Of a stretch of DNA of 64,000 bases, positions 39,044 through 47,213 are shown piece after piece. The notes beneath the pieces were generated by a model, which did not search any database, had not been told where the DNA came from, and was given only the letters and a program-made list of their open reading frames with translations. Location of the stretch: assembly GCF_030347395.1 (NCBI RefSeq), contig NZ_CP128170.1, positions 1,240,001 to 1,304,000 of the forward strand. Direction: 5' to 3'. Position numbers and translations under genes: made by a program. The number at the start of each line of letters is the position of its first letter. The stretch's first letter is position 1. The DNA comes from Microbacterium sp. ET2 (GTDB taxonomy: Bacteria > Actinomycetota > Actinomycetes > Actinomycetales > Microbacteriaceae).

Positions 39044-39561
39044 TGCTCCACCACCAGGGGCACCTGACCCACCGGGAAGATGTCCGCGACCTGCTCGGCG
39101 CCGTGCTTGTAGACGTAGAAGGTGCGCTTGAAGGAGCACACCTCGACGCCGTCCTGGTTCAGCGTGCGGGTCTTGACGGTGACGATCCCGGCCTGCGGGC
39201 GGCTGGCCGATTCGCGCTTCTCGAGGACGACCGACTCGCTGTAGATAGTGTCACCCGCGTAGACGGGGTGCGACATGACGATGTCGTTCCAGCCGAGGTT
39301 GGCGAACGCGTTCTGCGTGATGTCGGTGACGCTCTGCCCGACCGCTATGGCGACGGTGAGCGTCGAGACGACGATCGGCTTGCCGAACTCGGACTTGCCG
39401 GCGTACTCCGCGTTGAAGTGCATCTGGTTCGTGTTCATCGTGAGCAGCGAGAACCACGTGTTGTCGGCTTCCGTGATCGTACGGCCGAGCGGATGCTGGT
39501 AGACCGCGCCGATCTCGAAGTCCTCGTAGAACCTGCCGGTCCAGCCCTGCTCTGTCGCCAT
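39040..39561 (-). CDS. MaoC family hydratase (mesaconyl-/itaconyl-CoA hydratase-like)
   Basis: A 173-residue hot-dog fold enoyl-CoA hydratase. The active-site segment is TMNTNQMHFNAEYA, a variant of the GDxNPxH motif, and the start has FYEDFEIGAVYQHPLGRTITEADNTWFS (residues about 11-38). Such variants are found in hydratases of dicarboxylyl-CoA compounds. Its neighbours (class III CoA-transferase, acyl-CoA dehydrogenase, CitE-like lyase) match an itaconate or mesaconate dissimilation set. It begins a sub-operon right after a GntR-type operator that covers the end of the M81 gene. Confidence 0.87.
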   Translation of the reverse strand: MATEQGWTGRFYEDFEIGAVYQHPLGRTITEADNTWFSLLTMNTNQMHFNAEYAGKSEFGKPIVVSTLTVAIAVGQSVTDITQNAFANLGWNDIVMSHPVYAGDTIYSESVVLEKRESASRPQAGIVTVKTRTLNQDGVEVCSFKRTFYVYKHGAEQVADIFPVGQVPLVVEQ

Positions 39562-39596
39562 GACACACCCTCGCCTCGTTGTGAACGGATTTCGAG

Positions 39597-39617
39597 TGTA
39601 AATGTCTGTTGTTTACA
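39597..39617. promoter_or_regulatory. GntR/FadR-type operator before the MaoC gene
   Basis: TGTAAA (39597-39602) and TTTACA (39612-39617) form a perfect inverted repeat with nine bases between. It starts 36 bp before the MaoC start and overlaps the stop codon of M81 paralogue 6. ATGTCTGTTGTTTACA inside it matches 15 of 16 bases of the site at 43263-43278. The GntR gene at 41120-41863 is the likely regulator. Confidence 0.65.
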
Positions 39618-41103
39618 GGTCAAGCTGCTCACGACCATGGAACACGGCCATCGCGAAGTCAGTCGAGGCGTCGCGCTCGAACGGATGCAGCGGACGCATC
39701 CGGTGTCGGTACTCAAGTCGGCGGTCGTAGAGCAGGTCCGTCGCTCCCGGCGTGAGGGCCATGAACCAGCTGGCCGCCGCCTCGGCCTGCGTCGGGAAGA
39801 GGTATCCGTTCTTCACCACCACGACGTCGTAGCCGCTCGAGTCGAAATACGCGGCACCTCTCGTGCCGTACAGCGGCGTAGCCGTGTCGGCGGACGCCGC
39901 GACGAACCGGTAGCGGTGCTTCTGTGCGACGACGGTGACATGACCGCAGCGCAGGAGCGCGGCGACGATCTCGTCCTCACCGCTGCGACCGGGGATCAGG
40001 GCGTCGACCACCCAATCCCGCACGACCGGCTCCTCGCCGCCGATCGCGCCGCCGACCGGCGCATGGATCGTCGCACCCTCCCCGGCTTCCACGGCGAACG
40101 CGAGCGCCCGCGGCTCGTAGAAGCCGGCGAACAGCATCCGCAGATCGTGCAGGTCCACGCGGTCGATCGTGCGCGCGAGCGCCCAGGGGCTGTCGCTGCC
40201 GGCGCCGGCCGTCTGGTTGTCGCCCGAGTCGGAGATGAAGGTGGGACGTGCCGCGTCGCCGCGAGCGAAGGCGAGAGCCTCCTCCCAGTCGCCGGAATGC
40301 GGCGCAACGATCCCGAAGTCCTGCCGCGCGTTCCAGTAGCCGTCGGCGACGTCGCGCGCGCATGCGCGCACCGCGTCGAGGTCGTGGCCCGTCACGAGCA
40401 CCGACGCGTGGTTGCGCGGCTCGTCCGCCCACGCGAAGCCGATCCAGATCCCCGCGTCGATCACGCCGTGCTCGCGCATGACGTCGGGGACGCGGCCGAA
40501 GACCTCCGCCCCCGGCGAGACCGTGGTGCTCGTCATCTCGCCGCCGAACAGCACCGGCAGCGGCAGCCACGCACGATAGGGCCGCTCGCCCGAGCGCAGC
40601 AGATCGACGAGTCCCGCAAGCGCGCGCTCTCGCGTCAGCGCGTTGTCGATGTGCGGGGCGTGACGGTGGCATGCCGCGAGGTCGACCGCCTGCGCGAGCT
40701 CTCGCGAGACGCTCCCGTGCGGGTCCATCGACAGCGAGACGACGGCATCCGCCCCCACCGCGTCGCGGACCAGACGCACGTACTCCGCGTCGGCGTCGAA
40801 ACGGCCCTCCACGAGCAGGGCCCCATGCATGTCGAGGTAGACCCCGTCGACCGGACCGGCCGCGGCGAGGAGCTCGCGCGTGCGCTGGAGGAATCGCTCG
40901 AAGTAATCGGCGGTCACGGGGCCGCCCGCGCCGCCCATCGCGACGACCAGGGGCACCCACTCGATGTCATCGCCGAGCGCCGGAACAGTGGGATACGCCT
41001 CGAGGACGCGTCGCCCTTCCCGCCAATCGAAGAAATCGTCGTCCGAGCGGTGGCTGGAGAAGCCCGCTCCTTCTTGGTGGATTCCTCCGACGGCGATGCG
41101 CAT
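39613..41103 (-). CDS. M81 family metallopeptidase (MlrC-like), paralogue 6
   Basis: This 496-residue M81 enzyme is not in the LacI regulon but in the GntR-controlled carboxylate operon. It keeps E11 (GIHQEGAGF), His93 (LDMHGALLV), Asp127 and His129 (SMDPHGSVS, with Ser in place of Asn) and His151 (RHAPHID). SDSGDNQTAGAGSDSPWAL and KNGYLFPTQ are in the C-terminal part. It lies 16 bp downstream of the GntR gene and ahead of the MaoC gene. It may release a carboxylic acid, from an amide or peptide, for the CoA-linked pathway that follows. Confidence 0.9.
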   Translation of the reverse strand: MRIAVGGIHQEGAGFSSHRSDDDFFDWREGRRVLEAYPTVPALGDDIEWVPLVVAMGGAGGPVTADYFERFLQRTRELLAAAGPVDGVYLDMHGALLVEGRFDADAEYVRLVRDAVGADAVVSLSMDPHGSVSRELAQAVDLAACHRHAPHIDNALTRERALAGLVDLLRSGERPYRAWLPLPVLFGGEMTSTTVSPGAEVFGRVPDVMREHGVIDAGIWIGFAWADEPRNHASVLVTGHDLDAVRACARDVADGYWNARQDFGIVAPHSGDWEEALAFARGDAARPTFISDSGDNQTAGAGSDSPWALARTIDRVDLHDLRMLFAGFYEPRALAFAVEAGEGATIHAPVGGAIGGEEPVVRDWVVDALIPGRSGEDEIVAALLRCGHVTVVAQKHRYRFVAASADTATPLYGTRGAAYFDSSGYDVVVVKNGYLFPTQAEAAASWFMALTPGATDLLYDRRLEYRHRMRPLHPFERDASTDFAMAVFHGREQLDL

Positions 41104-41119
41104 GCGCGTCCCTTCTGTG

Positions 41120-41863
41120 TCAGGTGGTGGGTTCGTCGTCGGTGACGACGTAGAGATCTCTCAACCGCTGCAGGTGCTTCTGCGTGGCGGATGCCGCGGC
41201 ATCCGCGTCTCCGGCGGCGACGTGCACTGCGATCAGACGGTGATCCTCATCGACCGCCTCCCAGAAGGCCGGCGGCATCTCGGCCCTCGCGACGTGGGAC
41301 TGCTGGAGCACTTGGAAGTTCGGGGTGTTCATGAGCGACAGGAGCCGGTTGTGCGAGGCATCCACCAGGAGCTCATGGAACTCCTTGTGCTGCGCGAAGG
41401 AATGCGGGTTGCTGCGAGCCCGCGCTTCGCCATCCGCCGCCTCGCGCAGCGCCGCCGCCTCGGCCGGGGTCGCGCGCTCGGCGGCGTACCGGGCGGCCGG
41501 CACCTCGACGAGCTCACGCGCCTCGAGCATCTCGTCGACGCTGATGGCGTCGGCGCTGGAGAGCAGGCTGAGCCGCACCGTCAGGTAGCTCGCCACCGTC
41601 TCGGGATCGACCGAGGAGACGAAGGTGCCACCCTGCACCCCCCGCGTCGTGTGCACGAGATCCTGTGCCGACAGGAGACGGACGGCTTCGCGCACGGTGC
41701 TGCGGCTCACGCCGAAGATCTCGCACAGCCGCCCTTCGACGGGCAGCTGCTCGCCCGGCCGCAGCTCGCCGCTCAGGATGAGCTGGCGCAGCTGATCGGC
41801 GACCTGCTCGTATGCAGGGCGGAGCTTGCTGACGGCGAGTTCGCGAGGGGGCCGGGTCGTCAT
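41120..41863 (-). CDS. FadR/GntR family transcriptional regulator
   Basis: The 247-residue protein has an N-terminal winged helix (YEQVADQLRQLILSGELRPGEQLPVEGRLCEIFGVSRSTVREAVRLL, split over residues about 18-62) and a helical FCD effector domain with the metal-site pattern in DEMLEARELVEVPAARYAAE and FHELLVDASHN. It probably controls the flanking operon through the operators at 39597 and 43263. The ATG at 41863 overlaps the MmgE/PrpD stop. Effectors of such regulators are often organic acids. Confidence 0.92.
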   Translation of the reverse strand: MTTRPPRELAVSKLRPAYEQVADQLRQLILSGELRPGEQLPVEGRLCEIFGVSRSTVREAVRLLSAQDLVHTTRGVQGGTFVSSVDPETVASYLTVRLSLLSSADAISVDEMLEARELVEVPAARYAAERATPAEAAALREAADGEARARSNPHSFAQHKEFHELLVDASHNRLLSLMNTPNFQVLQQSHVARAEMPPAFWEAVDEDHRLIAVHVAAGDADAAASATQKHLQRLRDLYVVTDDEPTT

Positions 41864-43248
41864 GCTACGGACAGTAGCGCGGCGAACTCCCCGACGTCGT
41901 CGAAGCTGTCGATGCTGCTGACCGCCGCCAGGATCGCGTCCGCCTGGTCGCCGCTGACCGCGAGTGCCGCGTTGGAGCGGAACTTCGCCTCGATGCCGGC
42001 AGCCGCAAGCGGGCGGTCACCGGCACCGCGGTTGACCGACTCGCGATGACGCACGACGGTGCCGTCCTTGCGGGTGACGACGACCTCGCCGGAGAACGCG
42101 CGCGGGAAGGCGCTGTCGGGGTCGGCCTCGTGCATCACCCGCGCGGCGAGCGCGAGCGTCGCCGGGTCGGCGAGCGCGTCGTCCTCTAGCTGATGCAGAC
42201 CGAATTCCCCGTGCACGAGGCTCGCCGCGACGACGTACGGGAGCGAAAACTGAGCATCGTATGAAGAGCGCGGCGCGAGCTTGTTCGCCCGCGGCTCGCA
42301 GACCGTACCGATCTCCCCTGCTCCGATGAGGCAGGTGATCGACTCGACGTCATCGGGACGCAGCCCGCTCTCACGGAGCGCGAGCGCGGCATCCGCGAAG
42401 GCGTGCGTGAAGTGGCACGCGGGGAACGGCTTGACCGCGACCTCGAGCGTCTCCCACGTGCGGCCCAGCGCGCGGCGGGCCGCCTCGACGTCGACCGGGC
42501 GGTCGCCGAGGTGCGAGGCGTACAGGCCGAACCGGCCTTCGTACACGAGTTCGGGCGCGAGAAGACCGTTGCGGGCGAGGCTCTCCGCGGTGACACCGGC
42601 CACGCCGGCCCACCCGGGGTGCACCCGCTTGGTCCACGCGCCCGACTCGAGGAACTCGAGCGATCCGGAGGCGAAGCTGCCGACGACGCCCTGGGCGGCC
42701 GTCGTGGCGTCCACATCGGCGCCGCTCAGCTTCGCGGCGATGACCGCCGAGCTGAACGCGCCGAGGAGGCCCGTCGGATGGAACCCCACGGCGTGGAAGC
42801 CGCCCTGCGCCGCGATGCCCAGGCGAGCGGCGACCTCGAGTCCGATCACGTACGCCGTCAGCAGGTCACGCCCCGACCGGCCGAGCGACTCCGCCACCGC
42901 GAGCGCGGTCGGCACGGCGCTCGCGGACGCGTGCACGATACCTTCCGGATGCGTGTCGTCGTAGTCGAGGCCGTGCACGAGCAGTCCGTTGAGAAGCACG
43001 GCGTCGCGCAGCGGGAGACCCTCGGCACGCCCGATGACCGTCGCAGGACCGGTGCACCCGGCCAGCTCGCGTGCCGAGGCTTCTGCGACCCGCGCGAAAT
43101 CGTAGGTGGTGGAGGCGAGCGCGATCCCCAGCGAGTCGAGCAGGAACAGCTTCGCGCGCTGGATCACCTCGTCCGGGATAGCGGCGAATTGGGTGTTCAC
43201 CGAGAACTCGGCAATCGAGCGGGCGATGGAGGTGTCGGTACCGACCAC
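41860..43248 (-). CDS. MmgE/PrpD family protein (2-methylcitrate dehydratase/cis-aconitate decarboxylase-like)
   Basis: This 462-residue protein belongs to the MmgE/PrpD family, which includes 2-methylcitrate dehydratase and the cis-aconitate decarboxylase that makes itaconate. Motifs are LLDSLGIALAST, GLDYDDTHPEGIVHASASAVP, VHPGWAGVAGVTA and FPACHFTHAFADAALAL. It is the first gene of the operon with GntR, M81 paralogue 6 and the CoA genes. AAGGAG lies eight bases before the GTG at 43248. Given the downstream CitE-like set, a role in making or using a C5-C6 di- or tricarboxylate is likely, but dehydratase and decarboxylase cannot be separated here. Confidence 0.87.
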   Translation of the reverse strand: MVGTDTSIARSIAEFSVNTQFAAIPDEVIQRAKLFLLDSLGIALASTTYDFARVAEASARELAGCTGPATVIGRAEGLPLRDAVLLNGLLVHGLDYDDTHPEGIVHASASAVPTALAVAESLGRSGRDLLTAYVIGLEVAARLGIAAQGGFHAVGFHPTGLLGAFSSAVIAAKLSGADVDATTAAQGVVGSFASGSLEFLESGAWTKRVHPGWAGVAGVTAESLARNGLLAPELVYEGRFGLYASHLGDRPVDVEAARRALGRTWETLEVAVKPFPACHFTHAFADAALALRESGLRPDDVESITCLIGAGEIGTVCEPRANKLAPRSSYDAQFSLPYVVAASLVHGEFGLHQLEDDALADPATLALAARVMHEADPDSAFPRAFSGEVVVTRKDGTVVRHRESVNRGAGDRPLAAAGIEAKFRSNAALAVSGDQADAILAAVSSIDSFDDVGEFAALLSVA

Positions 43249-43262
43249 AGCGTCGTCTCCTT

Positions 43263-43278
43263 ATGTCTGATGTTTACA
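43263..43278. promoter_or_regulatory. GntR/FadR-type operator before the MmgE/PrpD gene
   Basis: ATGTCTGATGTTTACA matches the operator at 39597-39617 at 15 of 16 positions. It lies 15-30 bp before the GTG start at 43248, so the regulator would control its own operon. Confidence 0.6.
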
Positions 43279-43315
43279 CCACGCTAGCCGACGACCACCT
43301 GCGCAGCAACGGCGG

Positions 43316-44182
43316 TCAGGCGAAGCGCGCGTTCAGCCGAAGGATCTCGTCCAGCCCGATGGCCTCGGTGAACTCCGAGAACTGCATGCCCGACGAGACC
43401 GGCGGCACACTCGCATAGGTCTCCTGAAGCGCTCGCGCCGCCGAGAGGAGTCCGCTGATCGGGTAGATCGCGAGGGCGAAGCCGAGCTCCTTCAGCGTCA
43501 CCACGTCAGGCATGGGCGACTTGCCGCCCTCGACCCAGTTGAACAGCAGGTCGGCACCGGTGAGGTCGGCGCGCGCCTGAGCCATCTGCTCTTCCGAACG
43601 CAGCGCCTCGACGAACAACACGTCGGCGCCGGCGTCGCGGTACATCCGCGCACGACGGATCGCCTCGTCGTAGCCCAGGGGCGCGATGGCATCGGTGCGC
43701 GCGATGAGCACCGTGTCGGGGTTCTCGCGCGCCGCGACGGCGGCCTCGATCTTGCGCGCCATCTCCTCCGCGGCGATGACGGTCTTGTCGGCCATATGAC
43801 CGCACTTCTTCGGCCAGCTCTGGTCCTCGAGCTGGATTCCTGCGACGCCGGCCTGCTCGTACTCCTGAACGGTGCGGATGACATTGATCGGGTTGCCGTA
43901 TCCGGTGTCGGCGTCGGCGATGAGCGGCACGTCGACGGCATTGGCGATGGCCTTCGCCTGCGACACCATCTCCGTCATCGTGAGCAGCCCGACATCCGGT
44001 CGCCCCAGCCGGGAGGCGGCCACCCCGAAACCCGTCATGTAGACGACGCCGGCACCGCCCGCTTCGGCGAATCGTGCGCTGAGCGCGTCGTAGACGCCGG
44101 GCGCGACCGTCACCTCAGGATCCGCGAGCAGCTCTCGCAGTCGCTCGGCTCCGGTGCCGTGGCGGCGAAGAAGGTCGGCCAT
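43316..44182 (-). CDS. Isocitrate lyase/PEP mutase family lyase
   Basis: A 288-residue TIM barrel enzyme of the methylisocitrate lyase/dimethylmalate lyase/oxaloacetate decarboxylase group. It has PGVYDALSARFAEAGGAGVVYMTGFG, the metal motif DADTGYGN, then GVAGIQLEDQ and KKCGHMADK, whose Cys is the catalytic position in lyases of this family (KKCGH here, KRCGH in the true lyase PrpB). ARTDAIAPLGYDEAI follows. The dicarboxylate it cleaves is uncertain. Its promoter region contains two ATGCAGA boxes near the divergent GntR gene. Confidence 0.88.
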   Translation of the reverse strand: MADLLRRHGTGAERLRELLADPEVTVAPGVYDALSARFAEAGGAGVVYMTGFGVAASRLGRPDVGLLTMTEMVSQAKAIANAVDVPLIADADTGYGNPINVIRTVQEYEQAGVAGIQLEDQSWPKKCGHMADKTVIAAEEMARKIEAAVAARENPDTVLIARTDAIAPLGYDEAIRRARMYRDAGADVLFVEALRSEEQMAQARADLTGADLLFNWVEGGKSPMPDVVTLKELGFALAIYPISGLLSAARALQETYASVPPVSSGMQFSEFTEAIGLDEILRLNARFA

Positions 44183-44355
44183 GAGTGCCCCGTTTTCTGT
44201 CCTCGGAGGACGGTTTGCATGCAGATCTCGTCCTAGTATGCCGGATGGCCCAGGCGCGCTCCCCGTCCCAGCGGGACTTTCACATGCAGAATAAGCGCAT
44301 CGCGGCGACAGCGCGGCGCCCCCGTACTATCGCTCTGACGGAGAGGTGGCACCCA
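44183..44355. promoter_or_regulatory. Divergent regulatory region of the second GntR gene
   Basis: The 173 bp hold promoters for both directions. Two copies of ATGCAGA lie at 44219-44225 (inside TTTGCATGCAGATC) and 44284-44290 (CACATGCAGAATAAG). They match two copies after the GntR gene, which suggests autoregulation and control of the lyase gene. Confidence 0.55.
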
Positions 44356-45027
44356 GTGGCGATCGAGACACGAGCCGACGCGGCAGACCCGGGTACGACG
44401 ACGCTCCGCGTGCGCGATGAGCTGCGCGGCGCGATCCTCGACGGGCGGATCGCGCCCGGTGCGCGCCTGCGCGCCGCCGCGGTGGCCGAGATGTTCGATG
44501 TCTCGCGCACGCCGGCCCGCGAGGCCATCGTCCTGCTGGGCAAGGAGGGCATCGTCGATGTCATCCCCCGGCGCGGGGCGATCGTGCGACCCTTCGCGTT
44601 CGACGACGTTCACGACCTCTACGAGGTGCGGTCCCTGCTCGAGCCGCACGCCGCGGAGCGGGCGGCCCGCCATGCCGACGCCGCGACGGTCGCCCGACTG
44701 TTCGAGATCTGCGACGAGCAGGACGCCCTGACGGGATCGGACGAGGGAGCGATCGCGCGGCACGTGGCGCTCAACGCCGAGTTCCACAGCCTCGTCGTGC
44801 GCGCCGCGGCATCCGACAGCCTCTCCGCCGCGCTCGCGTCGGTCGAGGGCGTGCCCCTCGCCTTCCGGCGGCGATTCTGGAGCGACGCCGAGTTCCGCCG
44901 CCAATCACTCTTCTGCCACCGCGAGCTCGCCACCGCGATGCGGGACGGCGAGATCGAGATGGCGCGGGCGGTCATGGACATGCACATCCAGGGGGCGCTG
45001 GTCTTCTTGCGCACCCTGCGCGAGTGA
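44356..45027 (+). CDS. GntR family transcriptional regulator (FCD type)
   Basis: This 223-residue regulator has a winged helix (LRVRDELRGAILDGRIAPGARL to VSRTPAREAIVLLGKEGIV) and a helical FCD domain with YEVRSLLEPHAAERAARHAD and HVALNAEFHSLVVRAA. GTG at 44356 is chosen because GAGAGGTGG lies just upstream. A frame from 44185 would read through its own operators. It sits between the lyase gene and leuCD and probably controls both, together with its own gene, through the ATGCAGA boxes. Confidence 0.88.
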   Translation: MAIETRADAADPGTTTLRVRDELRGAILDGRIAPGARLRAAAVAEMFDVSRTPAREAIVLLGKEGIVDVIPRRGAIVRPFAFDDVHDLYEVRSLLEPHAAERAARHADAATVARLFEICDEQDALTGSDEGAIARHVALNAEFHSLVVRAAASDSLSAALASVEGVPLAFRRRFWSDAEFRRQSLFCHRELATAMRDGEIEMARAVMDMHIQGALVFLRTLRE

Positions 45028-45144
45028 ATTGAATGCAGAACGCGGCCTGATTCGCGGATCTGTCACGTTCGGCGCCTTTTCTGCATGTAGAGTGTCTGCC
45101 GACCCTGCGGTGCCGCAGGGCACCCGCAGCCCCAGGAGCCTTCC
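45028..45144 (+). promoter_or_regulatory. Promoter region before leuC with facing ATGCAGA boxes
   Basis: ATGCAGA at 45033-45039 and its reverse complement TCTGCAT at 45080-45086 face each other, forming ATGCAGAA...TTCTGCAT with 40 bases between. Both match the boxes before the GntR gene. The ribosome site CAGGAG at 45133-45138 serves leuC. Confidence 0.55.
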
Positions 45145-46602
45145 GTGCCGCACACCGAGAACCTCGTCATCCCCGATCGTCCGCGCACGATGGCGGAGAA
45201 GGTGTGGGACGACCATCTCGTGGTGAGGGGTGAGGCGGGCGAGCCGGATCTGATCTATATCGATCTGCATCTGGTGCATGAGGTGACGAGCCCGCAGGCC
45301 TTCGATGGGCTCCGGGCGGAGGGGCGTCCGGTGCGGCGTCTGGATCTGACGATCGCGACGGAGGATCACAACACGCCGACGCTGGAGATCGATAAGCCGA
45401 TCGCGGATCTGACGAGCCGTACGCAGATCGAGACGTTGCGGCGCAATGCGGCGGAGTTGGGGGTGCGGCTGCATCCGCTGGGAGACATCGAGCAGGGCAT
45501 CGTGCATGTGGTCGGCCCGCAGCTGGGGTTGACGATGCCGGGGATCACGGTGGTGTGCGGCGACTCGCACACGTCGACGCATGGGGCGTTCGGGGCGATC
45601 GCGTTCGGGATCGGCACCAGCGAGGTCGAGCACGTCCTGGCGACCCAGACGCTGCCGCTCAAGCCGTTCAAGACGATGGCGATCACGGTCGAGGGTGAGC
45701 TCAAGCCCGGCGTGACAGCGAAGGACATCATCCTCGCGGTGATCGCGAAGATCGGCACCGGGGGCGGCCAGGGGTACATCCTGGAGTATCGAGGCAGTGC
45801 GATCCGCTCTTTGTCGATGGAGGGGCGGATGACGATCTGCAACATGTCGATCGAGGCCGGTGCGCGGGCGGGGATGGTCGCGCCGGATGAGACGACGTTC
45901 GCGTATCTGAAGGGCCGCCCGCATGCCCCGGCGGGGCAGGACTGGGACGACGCGGTCGCGTACTGGCGGACGCTGCCCACCGATGAGGGGGCGGTGTTCG
46001 ACGCGGAGGTGTTCCTGGACGCGGACGAGCTGGAGCCGTTCGTGACGTGGGGCACCAACCCCGGCCAGGGGGTGTCGCTGTCGGACACGGTCCCGGACCC
46101 CGCGGCGATGACCGACCCGAACGAGCGGGCCGCGGCCGAGCGGGCGCTGGAGTACATGGACCTGGTCCCGGGCACGCCGATGAAGGCCGTGCCGGTGGAC
46201 GCGGTGTTCATGGGATCGTGCACCAACAGCCGCATCGAGGACCTGCGCCAGTTCGCGTCCATCATCCAGGGCCGCACCAAGGCCGACGGGGTGCGGGTCA
46301 TGGTCGTGCCCGGCTCGGCACGGGTCAGGCTGGAGGCCGAGGCGGAGGGCATCGACAAGATCGTCGAGGCGTTCGGCGCGGAATGGCGGTTCGCGGGCTG
46401 CTCGATGTGCCTGGGCATGAACCCCGACCAGCTCGCCCCCGGCGAGCGGTGCGCGTCCACCAGCAACCGCAACTTCGAAGGCCGCCAGGGCAAAGGCGGA
46501 CGCACCCACCTCGTCTCCCCCCTCGTCGCCGCCGCCACCGCCATCACCGGCCACCTCGCCAGCCCGTCCGACCTGACCGCACTCGCCGAGGAGCTCCACT
46601 GA
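45145..46602 (+). CDS. leuC: 3-isopropylmalate dehydratase large subunit (LeuC family)
   Basis: A 485-residue aconitase-family enzyme that moves a hydroxyl group on a substituted malate, classically 2- to 3-isopropylmalate in leucine synthesis. It has [54 protein letters not shown] and GCSMCLGMN, giving the three Cys of the 4Fe-4S cluster. The GTG at 45145 follows AGGAG. It is highly conserved, but its operators and neighbours (GntR, acyl-CoA ligase) suggest it might serve a catabolic pathway here. Codon use changes along the gene: the first part is rich in GAT and CAT, the rest in GAC. Confidence 0.92.
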   Translation: MPHTENLVIPDRPRTMAEKVWDDHLVVRGEAGEPDLIYIDLHLVHEVTSPQAFDGLRAEGRPVRRLDLTIATEDHNTPTLEIDKPIADLTSRTQIETLRRNAAELGVRLHPLGDIEQGIVHVVGPQLGLTMPGITVVCGDSHTSTHGAFGAIAFGIGTSEVEHVLATQTLPLKPFKTMAITVEGELKPGVTAKDIILAVIAKIGTGGGQGYILEYRGSAIRSLSMEGRMTICNMSIEAGARAGMVAPDETTFAYLKGRPHAPAGQDWDDAVAYWRTLPTDEGAVFDAEVFLDADELEPFVTWGTNPGQGVSLSDTVPDPAAMTDPNERAAAERALEYMDLVPGTPMKAVPVDAVFMGSCTNSRIEDLRQFASIIQGRTKADGVRVMVVPGSARVRLEAEAEGIDKIVEAFGAEWRFAGCSMCLGMNPDQLAPGERCASTSNRNFEGRQGKGGRTHLVSPLVAAATAITGHLASPSDLTALAEELH

Positions 46603-47189
46603 TGGATGCCGTCACCACGATCACCGGCGTGGGCGTGCCCTTCCGGTACACCAACGTCGACACCGACCAGATCATCCCGGCGGAGTTCCTCAAGCGGGTC
46701 ACCAAGACGGGATACGACGACGCCCTCTTCTTCCGCTGGCGCCAGGATCCCGACTTCATCCTCAACCAGAGCGCGTACGCCGGGGCATCGGTCCTCGTCG
46801 CCGGACCGGACTTCGGCACCGGCTCCAGTCGCGAGCACGCCGTCTGGGCGCTGCGAGACTACGGAATCCGCGCCGTGCTCGCGCCTCGGTTCGGCGACAT
46901 CTTCCGCGGCAACGCCGGCAAGCAGGGCCTGCTCACCGGCGTGATTACTCCTGAGCACGCCGAGGAGATCCAGACCACTCTGTCGCAGACTCCCGGCATC
47001 GCAGTCAGCGTCGATCTGGTGGCTCGCGAAGCGATGGTCGGCGATGCCGTCTACCCGTTCGCGGTCGACGACTACACGCGGTGGCGGCTGCTCGAAGGAC
47101 TCGACGACATCGGGCTCACCCTGCGCAAGGAAGGGCGTATCGCCGAGTTCGAAGCCCGCCGGCCCGCCTGGCTTCCCACCACGATCTGA
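46602..47189 (+). CDS. leuD: 3-isopropylmalate dehydratase small subunit (LeuD family)
   Basis: The 195-residue partner of LeuC, with [15 protein letters not shown] at the start and [38 protein letters not shown] (split over residues about 68-105) that forms the swivelling lid over the active site. The ATG at 46602 overlaps the leuC stop (TGATG). A 24-bp gap with GGAGGG leads to the acyl-CoA ligase gene, so the three are probably transcribed together. Confidence 0.93.
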   Translation: MDAVTTITGVGVPFRYTNVDTDQIIPAEFLKRVTKTGYDDALFFRWRQDPDFILNQSAYAGASVLVAGPDFGTGSSREHAVWALRDYGIRAVLAPRFGDIFRGNAGKQGLLTGVITPEHAEEIQTTLSQTPGIAVSVDLVAREAMVGDAVYPFAVDDYTRWRLLEGLDDIGLTLRKEGRIAEFEARRPAWLPTTI

Positions 47190-47213
47190 CCCGAACCCAT
47201 CGGAGGGACGAAG

